DNA from: Terriglobia bacterium
Lineage (GTDB): Bacteria; Acidobacteriota; Terriglobia; Bryobacterales; UBA6623
Length of the DNA: 56,419 bases
NCBI GenBank assembly: GCA_009841225.1
Contig: VXMF01000051.1
Coordinates: forward strand, 1-56,419
Direction of reading: 5' to 3'
Made by a program: the position numbers and the translations under genes. Within the stretch, counting starts at the first letter, position 1, and each line of letters starts with the position of its first letter. Positions 26,154 through 34,097 of the stretch are shown here, piece by piece. The notes beneath the pieces are model-generated. The model searched no databases. It saw nothing but the letters and a program-made list of their open reading frames with translations, and was not told where the DNA came from.

Positions 26154-28028
26154 ATGCGCGCTAGTGACGAATCGAACTGGCGCTCCAGGCCGAATGCCGA
26201 GCTGTCCTCTCAGATACACTCGTGGGCGGGCGAGGCAACGCAATTGCGACCAACGACATTCGTACTGGCGGCGCTCGGCCTCGCGGGTCTGCTGGCCGGG
26301 GCCGAAACCAAGCCGAACATCGTGCTGATTGTGACCGACGACCAAGGCTGGTGGGATCTCGGAATCCATGGCAACCAAGAGATCGAGACCCCCAACCTGG
26401 ACCGGCTGGCAGCCGAAGGCGTCGAGCTGACACGCTTCTATGTCCAGCCCGTATGCGCTCCCACGCGAGCGGGCCTGATGACGGGCCGCCACTACCTGCG
26501 CACGGGTCTCTACAACACCCGCTTTGGCGGAGACACACTCCACCTCGGCGAGCAGACTCTCCCGGAAGCGCTGCGCCAGGCCGGCTATCGGACTGGGATG
26601 TTCGGCAAGTGGCACTTGGGAGAGTACCGCCGCTTCCATCCGGACCAGCGCGGTTTCGACGAATCGGTCTTCTTCTCGGCGGGCCACACGGAACGCTACT
26701 GGGAGCCGGACGCGCTGCTGAAGAACGGCCGCCCGGTCAGCGTCAGGGGGCACATCACCGACGTGTTGACAGACGCGGCATCTACGTTCGTTCGCGCGAA
26801 TCAAGACCGGCCATTCTTTCTGTATCTGGCCTATAACGTGCCGCACTCGCCCCTGCTCGTTTCCGACGCGCTGCACGAGAAGTACCGCGCGAAGGGCGTC
26901 AGCAGCAACGATGCCCGCATCTACGGATTGGTGGAGCAATGCGACGCGGCGATCGGACGCCTGCTCGGTGTCATCGACTCGGCCGGCCTCAAGCAGAACA
27001 CGGTGGTTCTGTTCATGAGCGACAACGGAGGCGTCAGCCGGCACTTCCGCGCGGGCCTGAGAGGCGGCAAGGCCTCGGTCTACGAGGGAGGCGTGCGGTC
27101 GCCCTTCTTCGCCAGGTGGCCGGGGCGATTCGAAGCGGGCCGCAAGACCGACGCTAGGGGGTCGCACTTGGACCTGTTCCCGACGCTACTCGAAATCGCG
27201 GGCGGCGCGGCACCATCGGAGCGCGCGCTGGACGGGAAGAGCCTGCTGCCGCTGCTGACCGGCGCAACGGACGAGAACCCGCACGATCTGCTGTTCCATA
27301 TCTGGGACCGGCACGCGCCCAGCATCGAATCGCGCTGGGCAGTCGCCGGCCCGCGCTACAAGCTAGTCGGGAGCGAACTCTACGACCTGAAAGCGGACCC
27401 CGGCGAGCAGAGGGACATCGCAGCCAAGGAGCCGGACATCGCCGCGGCACTGCGACAGGAGTTCACGGATTGGCTGGCCGATGCGACTGCCGGCAGGACC
27501 TTCGAGCCCGTCGCAATTCCGGTGGGCGACAGGCTGGAGGATCCAATCGACCTGCTGCCGAGCTGGGCGCGCCACAAGGGGCAGCACGCTAGCGTCACCC
27601 AACCGCGCCACCGCGGTCCAGTTCCGCCCGCTCCGCTCGGCAGCCGGCCGGTCGAAGAATCCACCGTCTACACGTTCGGCGGGTACTACTGGGACACGAT
27701 CGAGGGGTGGAAGGAGCCGGGCGAGTCCGTAGCTTGGAAGATCGATGTCGCTGAGGCCGGCGAGTACGAAATCTCGTTGGTGTACGGCTGCGACTTGGAC
27801 GACGCGGGCGGGGAGTTCGCGCTGAGCATCGCCGGCGGCGAGCTGCGGGGCACGGTGAAGCCGACTCCGGGCCGCACGTTCTTCGAGGCCCATCGAGTCG
27901 GCACGCTGCAGCTTTCCCAAGGCGTGGCGGAAGTGCGGGTCCGGGTCTTGAATTCAACCGGCAGGGACTTGATGGCTCTCAATCGGGTTCGCATTCGATC
28001 GGTGCGTTCGACATCGCCCGGTGGCTAA
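26154..28028 (+). CDS. arylsulfatase with C-terminal beta-sandwich domain (family S1)
   Basis: 624 residues from the ATG at 26154. A hydrophobic signal (F-V-L-A-A-L-G-L-A-G-L-L-A-G-A) starts only at residue 36, so translation may really begin at a TTG at 26244, which has a GAGG-like site. Core: K-P-N-I-V-L-I-V-T-D-D-Q-G-W-W (metal D62, D63), nucleophile C101 in C-A-P-T-R, F-G-K-W-H-L-G, M-S-D-N-G-G metal site and K-A-S-V-Y-E-G-G. This is the arylsulfatase A/B type. After about 500 residues a second domain begins with S-T-V-Y-T-F-G-G-Y-Y-W and looks like a beta-sandwich found beside some bacterial sulfatases, probably binding glycan. Exported. Confidence 0.88.
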   Translation: MRASDESNWRSRPNAELSSQIHSWAGEATQLRPTTFVLAALGLAGLLAGAETKPNIVLIVTDDQGWWDLGIHGNQEIETPNLDRLAAEGVELTRFYVQPVCAPTRAGLMTGRHYLRTGLYNTRFGGDTLHLGEQTLPEALRQAGYRTGMFGKWHLGEYRRFHPDQRGFDESVFFSAGHTERYWEPDALLKNGRPVSVRGHITDVLTDAASTFVRANQDRPFFLYLAYNVPHSPLLVSDALHEKYRAKGVSSNDARIYGLVEQCDAAIGRLLGVIDSAGLKQNTVVLFMSDNGGVSRHFRAGLRGGKASVYEGGVRSPFFARWPGRFEAGRKTDARGSHLDLFPTLLEIAGGAAPSERALDGKSLLPLLTGATDENPHDLLFHIWDRHAPSIESRWAVAGPRYKLVGSELYDLKADPGEQRDIAAKEPDIAAALRQEFTDWLADATAGRTFEPVAIPVGDRLEDPIDLLPSWARHKGQHASVTQPRHRGPVPPAPLGSRPVEESTVYTFGGYYWDTIEGWKEPGESVAWKIDVAEAGEYEISLVYGCDLDDAGGEFALSIAGGELRGTVKPTPGRTFFEAHRVGTLQLSQGVAEVRVRVLNSTGRDLMALNRVRIRSVRSTSPGG

Positions 28029-28117
28029 GCCATCTGCCGTTGGCGCGGTCTGCCCTGGGAGCATGATGCGGTGGGGCCGTACCCATCGGGGAGCGCCGGC
28101 GCCTAGCCGCAAGCGGA

Positions 28118-29947
28118 TCAGTCTTTCCCGCCTAGGCAGGACGAGTCGGTTGGCGGGCACAAGGAGGACGAGTCCGTTCCCCGGACCTTGGTGATCAAGC
28201 GCTCGACTTCAACGTAGTAGGCTCCCGCCAGCAGGTCCCCGGCATCATCGAGAAACCAGCTCTGGAGCTGCGTTTCGCCCGGACCCAAGTCAGTCTCGAA
28301 GACCACTTCCCGGTCATCCCTTCCCACTCGCTGCCGCAATTCCAGATTGCCGATCCGCAGCCGGGCCTGGGCGACCGGCAAGGTCTTCCCAGCCATCAGG
28401 TCTCCGTATTCGCCGCGGAGCGGCGGGGCCGGGTCGCGCAAGCCGAGTCCGGACTCCTTCGGCCAGCGACGTAGCGAGACCCGATAGCGACCCGCCTGCT
28501 CGACTCGGACGCTCCACGGCCCCGACAGGGCTTGGCCGCCCCGCACACAGCCCGGATTGTCGCAATAGACCCCGCTCCAATCCGAGGCGCTCAACCGCGC
28601 CGGATTCTCGGCGAGCGCGCCGACAGCGATTGGCTGATACGCCTCTGCCTCCGGCATGAGCTCGTCCCACCATCGGTCGTAGTGGGCCCGCATCTTCGCG
28701 GCCGTGTCGGAAAACTCCTCGCCGACATCCTTGGTCTGTCTCGGATCCTTGCCAACGTCGTATAGCTCTTTCCCATTGACCAAGCGCCATTTGTTCCACA
28801 TCACCGCTGCGTCACGATGCTTTTCGAAGGTTCCGCCATACTGCACTACCAGCATGCGGTCGCTCAGATCCTGCTCTTCACCCCGCAACAGCGGCGCCAG
28901 GCTGACCCCGTCGAAAGCGGCGTCCGACGGCGCCTCTACCCCTGTGAGCTCGAGCAGCGTCGGCAGGACGTCCTGCACGTGCGTGAGGGCGTCCACGTCA
29001 CGCGGCGCCCCGATATCGCCCGCCGGCCAGCGCAAGAAGAGCGGCACGCGGTGGCCGCCTTCGTACAGGGACCGCTTCTTGCCGCGCATCCCTGCGTTGA
29101 AGACCGTCTCACCCTGCGCCGTCCCGTTGTCGCCGAGGAAGACGAAGATCGTGTCGCGGGCGATGCCCAACTCGTCGAGAAGCGCGGTCAGCCGCCCCAT
29201 GTTCTCGTCAATCGAGGCGATCATCCCGAAGAACTTCGCGATGCGGGACTCGACTTTCCCCAGATACGGGTCGATGTACTCTTGCGGCACCCAGAGCGGC
29301 ACGTGGGGAGCGTTGGTGGGCAAGTAGACCAAGAATGGCTTCTCGCCGCGAGCCTGACGTCGAATCCAAGCCATCGCCTCTTCGAACCAAACGTCAGTGC
29401 AGTAGCCCGCGTACTGCTCGATGCGGCCGTTGTGGCGATAGTGATCGTTGAAGTAGTCGTTGCCGAAATAGTCGGCCAAGGACGTGATCCCCCAAGCACC
29501 GTGGTGCACGGTCTCCTGAAACCCTCGGTCTTGCGGGCGAAACGGGTGGTTGTCGCCCAGGTGCCACTTGCCGAAGTGCCCTGTTGCGTAGCCCGCACCG
29601 CCGAAGATCTCGGCCAGCGTTGGCAGTTCTTCGCGCATCAGTGACCGGCCCATGCACACGAACGAAGCACCGTTGTCAATCGCGTCTCGTCCGGTCAGCA
29701 GCTGGCCGCGGCTGGGGGTGCACATGGGCGCGACGTGGAAATCGGTGAACCGAACGCTCTGCGAGTGGAGCTTGTCCAGGCTGGGCGTCTTGAGCACGGG
29801 ATTTCCGTGCGCGGAGAGGTCGCCGTAGCCCTGATCGTCGGTCATGACCACGATGACGTTCGGGCTTGCAGCGAATCCTGTCGAGGCCATCGCTGCAGCG
29901 ACGGCACAGCTCAAGAGTGCAGTCCAAGCGCGCCGGGAACTCTTCAT
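28118..29947 (-). CDS. arylsulfatase with C-terminal accessory domain (family S1)
   Basis: 609 residues. Sec signal M-K-S-S-R-R-A-W-T-A-L-L-S-C-A ending T-G-F-A-A. Core: S-P-N-V-I-V-V-M-T-D-D-Q-G-Y-G-D-L (metal D37, D38), nucleophile C76 in C-T-P-S-R, F-G-K-W-H-L-G-D, L-G-D-N-G-T metal site and K-R-S-L-Y-E-G-G-H-R-V-P. Past about 440 is a roughly 150-residue domain with Cys, Trp and Gly in a beta-rich context, ending in a Ser/Cys tail. Start at 29947 has AAGGAG nine bases upstream. It is convergent with the previous sulfatase and shares its domain plan, so the two may be diverged paralogues with different targets. Confidence 0.9.
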   Translation of the reverse strand: MKSSRRAWTALLSCAVAAAMASTGFAASPNVIVVMTDDQGYGDLSAHGNPVLKTPSLDKLHSQSVRFTDFHVAPMCTPSRGQLLTGRDAIDNGASFVCMGRSLMREELPTLAEIFGGAGYATGHFGKWHLGDNHPFRPQDRGFQETVHHGAWGITSLADYFGNDYFNDHYRHNGRIEQYAGYCTDVWFEEAMAWIRRQARGEKPFLVYLPTNAPHVPLWVPQEYIDPYLGKVESRIAKFFGMIASIDENMGRLTALLDELGIARDTIFVFLGDNGTAQGETVFNAGMRGKKRSLYEGGHRVPLFLRWPAGDIGAPRDVDALTHVQDVLPTLLELTGVEAPSDAAFDGVSLAPLLRGEEQDLSDRMLVVQYGGTFEKHRDAAVMWNKWRLVNGKELYDVGKDPRQTKDVGEEFSDTAAKMRAHYDRWWDELMPEAEAYQPIAVGALAENPARLSASDWSGVYCDNPGCVRGGQALSGPWSVRVEQAGRYRVSLRRWPKESGLGLRDPAPPLRGEYGDLMAGKTLPVAQARLRIGNLELRQRVGRDDREVVFETDLGPGETQLQSWFLDDAGDLLAGAYYVEVERLITKVRGTDSSSLCPPTDSSCLGGKD

Positions 29948-30215
29948 CGAACGAGTCTCCTTCTGCCCCACCGTACCAAGGAGGCAGGTTCCCTGCTCGA
30001 AGCCAGTCCCCGGGATCGCGGTCCTCGCCTGTCCCGGAAGCAGGGCGCCACGGCTCCAGCGGTGTTCTCGAACGGATGGCTCAAAGCTGCCAGAGCATCC
30101 CCGAACGAGCTTCCAGCTGCCGCGACGAACGCCGGCGACAGCCCGGCTCGGCCAAATCCTGCTCATAGAAGCGCCGAACGCCAATCCCCCACCCCCATCC
30201 AGATATACTCACGGC

Positions 30216-31427
30216 ATGACTCGAAGGAACTTTGTCGTCGGCAGCGGAATGGCTGCCGCCAGCGCCACCCGCACCCTCGGCTCGAACGACCGGATCGGCG
30301 TCGGGATCATTGGCTGCGGGCGAAGGAACCTGCTCGGCCAAGTGCTCGAGTTTCAGCAGCGCTCCAACGCCGAGGTGCGCGCGGTTTGCGACATCTGGCA
30401 AGCCCAGCGCGAAGGCGCGGCAGCCAGGGTCAAAGACTCGGCCGGAAACGCTCCCTCCCAAGTCCACGACTACCAGGACTTGCTGGCTCGCGAAGATATC
30501 GACGCAGTCATCATCGGGACGCCGGACCACCAGCACTGCAGGCAGCTCATCGACGCGACGCGAGCAGGCAAGGACACGTACGTCGAGAAGCCGCTGGCGA
30601 TGGATCTGAAGGAGCTGAAGAGGGCCTATGACACGGTCAAGGCATCTGATCGCGTCGTGCAGATGGGAACCCAGGTGCGCAGCTTTCCGTCCTCCGGGGC
30701 AGCCCGCGCATTTGTCCAAGCAGGCGGATTGGGAGATATCTTCAAGATCGAGCAATCGCGCAACTCCTACAAGCCGTACTGGTATCGGTACGCCGAGCGC
30801 CGCTTGCACGAGAGCGACACCGACTGGCGGCGCTTCCTGATGCACCGCAAGCCCAGACCGTGGGATCAGCAGCAGTACGCGGGATGGTTCGGCTATCGGG
30901 ATTTCTCGCAAGGCCCGCACAGCAATCTCGGCGTGCACTTCTTCGATCTCGTCCACTACGTGACCGGAGCGGGCCCACCCGCGCGTGCTGTCACGATGGC
31001 GGGCGGATTCCGCTGGAACCGGGACGGCTTCGACGTTCCCGATTCCGTGGAGACCACCTTGGAGTATCCGAAAGAGGGCTTTCTTGTCCGCTATTGCTCA
31101 ACGTTCGGCGTCCGCGGGCACAGCTACTTGAAGTTCTTCGGAGCTCGCGGCGAAATGGACGCGACGCGCTGGGGGGATCCGTTCATCATCAGCGGCAAGA
31201 CCGTGGAAGACGACGACCGGATACGGGAGGGCGAGACGATCGGAAACGCGGAGAGCGTGCCACACATGCTCAACTTTCTGGAGTGCGTCCGCACAAGGCA
31301 AACCCCTAACGCTCCAATCGAGGCCGGGTACAACCACTCGATCGCAGCGATCCTTGCCGACGAGAGCTTCGTTCGTGGCAGCCGAGTGGTATACGACGCG
31401 GGCAAGAGAAAGATCCGCGAAGGCTAG
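30216..31427 (+). CDS. Tat-exported Gfo/Idh/MocA-family oxidoreductase
   Basis: 403 residues. NAD(P)-dependent sugar dehydrogenase family. Tat-type signal M-T-R-R-N-F-V-V-G-S-G-M-A-A-A-S-A. Rossmann motif G-V-G-I-I-G-C-G-R-R-N follows, then V-I-I-G-T-P-D-H-Q-H and the family's E-K-P-L-A motif whose Lys is catalytic. The alpha/beta domain closes with S-N-L-G-V-H-F-F-D-L-V-H-Y. Members with Tat signals carry their NADP cofactor folded in and work in the periplasm. The ATG at 30216 is preceded by TATACT, a likely -10. It is followed by the hydrolase gene 72 bases on. Sugar substrate unknown. Confidence 0.88.
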   Translation: MTRRNFVVGSGMAAASATRTLGSNDRIGVGIIGCGRRNLLGQVLEFQQRSNAEVRAVCDIWQAQREGAAARVKDSAGNAPSQVHDYQDLLAREDIDAVIIGTPDHQHCRQLIDATRAGKDTYVEKPLAMDLKELKRAYDTVKASDRVVQMGTQVRSFPSSGAARAFVQAGGLGDIFKIEQSRNSYKPYWYRYAERRLHESDTDWRRFLMHRKPRPWDQQQYAGWFGYRDFSQGPHSNLGVHFFDLVHYVTGAGPPARAVTMAGGFRWNRDGFDVPDSVETTLEYPKEGFLVRYCSTFGVRGHSYLKFFGARGEMDATRWGDPFIISGKTVEDDDRIREGETIGNAESVPHMLNFLECVRTRQTPNAPIEAGYNHSIAAILADESFVRGSRVVYDAGKRKIREG

Positions 31428-31499
31428 TCGCTGCGCAGCCGCTCTGAGGATCACGATTCGAACCGAGCGCTCTGAGCGACCCCCAATTCCACGAACACA

Positions 31500-33788
31500 A
31501 TGACCCCTGGGAAGGCAATCACGCGCATCCTCGCAGCGGCGCTTGCAATCACTGTCGGAGCCGCTGCACAGACAGTGCTGCCTTCCACCCGACCACTCGA
31601 GACCTCGCAGGATCTGGCGGCCGAGATGGTCGAAGGCATTCATCGCTATCTCGACAGGGCCACGCGGTCGGCCGTCTCGGACCGAGATCGAAATTGGAGT
31701 CCGGATTTCGGCTCCGCGGACGAATATTGGCGTTCAGTCGACGCAAACCGCGAGCGCCTCAAGACAATTCTCGGCGTCGTCGATCCCCGCCCGCCGGTCG
31801 ACGCCCTCGAGTTGGTCGCTACCACGGACCGGCCCGCGAAGATTGCCGTCGGCGAAGGGTACGAAGTGCTGGCAGTTCGTTGGGAAGCCCTGCCTGGAAT
31901 ATTCGGAGAGGGGCTGCTGCTGCAGCCGGACTCACCCCCTCGAGCCCGGATCGTTGCGATTCCTGACGCATCGTGGTCACCGGAGACGCTCGTTGGAATC
32001 CAAGGCGGCATTCCGAGCCAAGCTCAGTTCGCTCGAAGACTGGCAGAAAACGGCTGCCAAGTACTCGTTCCCGCGTTGATCGATCGGACGGCCAAATGGA
32101 CTGGCTTGCGCGGCGTCCGCGAATCCAATCTGCCGCACCGCGAGTTCCTATTCCGCATGAGCTACGAGCTTGGCCGCCACGTTATCGGCTACGAGGCACA
32201 GAAAGTCCTGGCGGCCATCGACCTGTTTGAATCCCGCAACCGCGAGCACGAGGCTCCCATCGGAGTGATCGGCTACGGGGAGGGAGGTCTGCTGGCGCTC
32301 TACGCAGCAGCTCTCGACAGGCGAATCACCTCGGTCGTTGTTAGCGGCTACTTCCAAGAACGGGAGGGCCTCTGGCAGGAAACGATCGATCGCAACGTGT
32401 GGAGCCTGCTGACGGAATTTGGCGACGCGCAGGTGGCCGGCCTCATCGTTCCTCGGAGACTGACGATAGAAGCCTCGCAAGGCCCAGATGTCCCGGGCCC
32501 TCCTCCCCCTCCCGATCCCAATGCGGACCGAGCGGCATCGGGTCGGCTCGTCTCGCCGCCGGTCGACTCGGTGCGCCGAGAGTTCGATCGAGTGCGACGA
32601 ATCTACGAGCAGCTCGGCTCGGACAACTGCTTCCTTGTGGAAGAGGCGCCTGCTCCCGGTACAGAGACATCGCTACAGTTGCTGATCGATGCCAGAGACC
32701 TGCACCACGACGCCGGGGACCTCCGGATCGTGTCGGCAGCGCCGGACCAAGACGAGCGCATGCGGCGCCAGTTCGACCAAATCGTCGACTACAACCGTCG
32801 GCTCGTCCGGGATTCGCCGCAGCGCCGCAGTGGATTCTGGGCCAAGGCCGATGCGTCGTCGGTCCGCACGTGGAAAGATTCGACTCAGTTCTACCGCGAC
32901 TACATCTGGGACGAGGTGATCGGGCGCTTGCCAGGACCCGACCGGCCAGCCAGCCCGAAGACCCGCCGAATTTACGACCACGCCGACTTCGAAGGGTATG
33001 AAGTCGTGCTGGACGTCTGGGAGGATGTCTTCGCATACGGCGTGTTGCTAGTTCCCAAGGGACTGCGTCCGGGCGAGCGCCGACCCGTGGTAGTCGCCCA
33101 GCACGGTCTTGAAGGGCGTCCGACCGATCTCGCCGATCCAGACGTTGACCATCGTGCATATCACCGCTACGGGGCGCGCTTGGCAGAAGAAGGGTTCGTA
33201 GTCTACGCCCCGCAAAACCCCTATATCGGAGGGGATCGGTTCAGGCAGATCTGGCGCAAGGCCCACCCATTGAAGCTGTCCCTGTATTCGTTCATCGTTG
33301 GACAGCACCAGCAAACGCTGGCTTGGCTCAAGTCGCTGCCGTTCGTGGACGGGGATCGGATCGGATTTTACGGTCTTTCGTACGGAGGCAAGACAGCCAT
33401 GCGGATTCCTCCGCTGCTCGATGACTATGCCCTGTCAATCTGTTCGGCAGACTTCAACGAGTGGGTCTGGAAGAATACGAGCACCACCGATCGCTACAGC
33501 TACCTGTTCACGCACGAATACGACATGCTCGAATTCGATTTCGCCAACGTGATCAACTACGCGGAGCTTGCCACCCTGATGGCACCGCGGCCCTTCATGG
33601 TGGAGAGGGGGCACTCCGACGGCGTCGCTCCGGACGAGTGGGTCGCCTATGAATTCGCGAAGGTCCGGCGATTCTACAACCAACTTGGACTAGGGGACAA
33701 GGCCGAGATCGAGTTCTTCGATGGTCCCCACGAGATCCACGGCGAGGGCACGTTCGACTTTCTTCGCAAGCATCTTGATTGGCAATGA
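31500..33788 (+). CDS. secreted two-domain alpha/beta hydrolase
   Basis: 762 residues with two hydrolase folds in tandem. Signal peptide A-I-T-R-I-L-A-A-A-L-A-I-T-V-G-A-A-A-Q. The first domain (about 110-340) has the nucleophile elbow G-Y-G-E-G-G at 258-263: the catalytic Ser position is Gly, so this half is probably not an esterase on its own. The second domain (about 480-762) has an intact elbow G-L-S-Y-G with S627 and a late His block G-P-H-E-I-H-G. Probably an esterase or peptidase such as a carbohydrate esterase; the exact reaction cannot be read. Located between the sugar oxidoreductase and the PQQ enzyme. Confidence 0.75.
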   Translation: MTPGKAITRILAAALAITVGAAAQTVLPSTRPLETSQDLAAEMVEGIHRYLDRATRSAVSDRDRNWSPDFGSADEYWRSVDANRERLKTILGVVDPRPPVDALELVATTDRPAKIAVGEGYEVLAVRWEALPGIFGEGLLLQPDSPPRARIVAIPDASWSPETLVGIQGGIPSQAQFARRLAENGCQVLVPALIDRTAKWTGLRGVRESNLPHREFLFRMSYELGRHVIGYEAQKVLAAIDLFESRNREHEAPIGVIGYGEGGLLALYAAALDRRITSVVVSGYFQEREGLWQETIDRNVWSLLTEFGDAQVAGLIVPRRLTIEASQGPDVPGPPPPPDPNADRAASGRLVSPPVDSVRREFDRVRRIYEQLGSDNCFLVEEAPAPGTETSLQLLIDARDLHHDAGDLRIVSAAPDQDERMRRQFDQIVDYNRRLVRDSPQRRSGFWAKADASSVRTWKDSTQFYRDYIWDEVIGRLPGPDRPASPKTRRIYDHADFEGYEVVLDVWEDVFAYGVLLVPKGLRPGERRPVVVAQHGLEGRPTDLADPDVDHRAYHRYGARLAEEGFVVYAPQNPYIGGDRFRQIWRKAHPLKLSLYSFIVGQHQQTLAWLKSLPFVDGDRIGFYGLSYGGKTAMRIPPLLDDYALSICSADFNEWVWKNTSTTDRYSYLFTHEYDMLEFDFANVINYAELATLMAPRPFMVERGHSDGVAPDEWVAYEFAKVRRFYNQLGLGDKAEIEFFDGPHEIHGEGTFDFLRKHLDWQ

Positions 33789-33811
33789 TCTGAGGATCGG
33801 AGGAGCGGCGA

Positions 33812-33937
33812 ATGCGCACCAGAACGCTGACCGCTACTGGGCTCGGCTTTGCCGCCGTTCTCCGCTACACTCGCGAATCGAACAAGAATCGTGCAAGCCC
33901 GTTCCGTGGGCTCGCATCGGACCGGCTCTCCGCATAG
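33812..33937 (+). other. short ORF with good ribosome site, possible leader or gene relic
   Basis: A 41-codon frame starts at an ATG six bases after GGAGGAG. Its first 17 residues (M-R-T-R-T-L-T-A-T-G-L-G-F-A-A-V-L) look like a signal peptide, but what follows is not protein-like. It lies in the 309-base gap before the PQQ dehydrogenase. It may be a frameshifted relic or a leader; low certainty. The remainder of the gap shows nothing else. Confidence 0.25.
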
Positions 33938-34097
33938 GGCTCGCGCAGCTGGCCAGCATGCGCGCAAGGTGCTGCACCGCAACGCGCGTGAAGTCGGCGA
34001 TCTTACAGGGCTCCGATCGCTACACGCGGCCGACAGCCCGACCGGATACAGCCCGAAGCCCTCCTCCTGCGAGAATGGATCACGGCAACGATCAAAC

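Noticed and set aside
26058..27167. 369-codon minus-strand frame over a sulfatase
   Set aside because: Sulfatase motifs are intact on the plus strand; the reverse frame shows no family pattern.
33849..34097. 83-residue N-terminal extension of the PQQ dehydrogenase
   Set aside because: It precedes a normal signal peptide and is Arg/Ser-rich; the start at 34098 is better.
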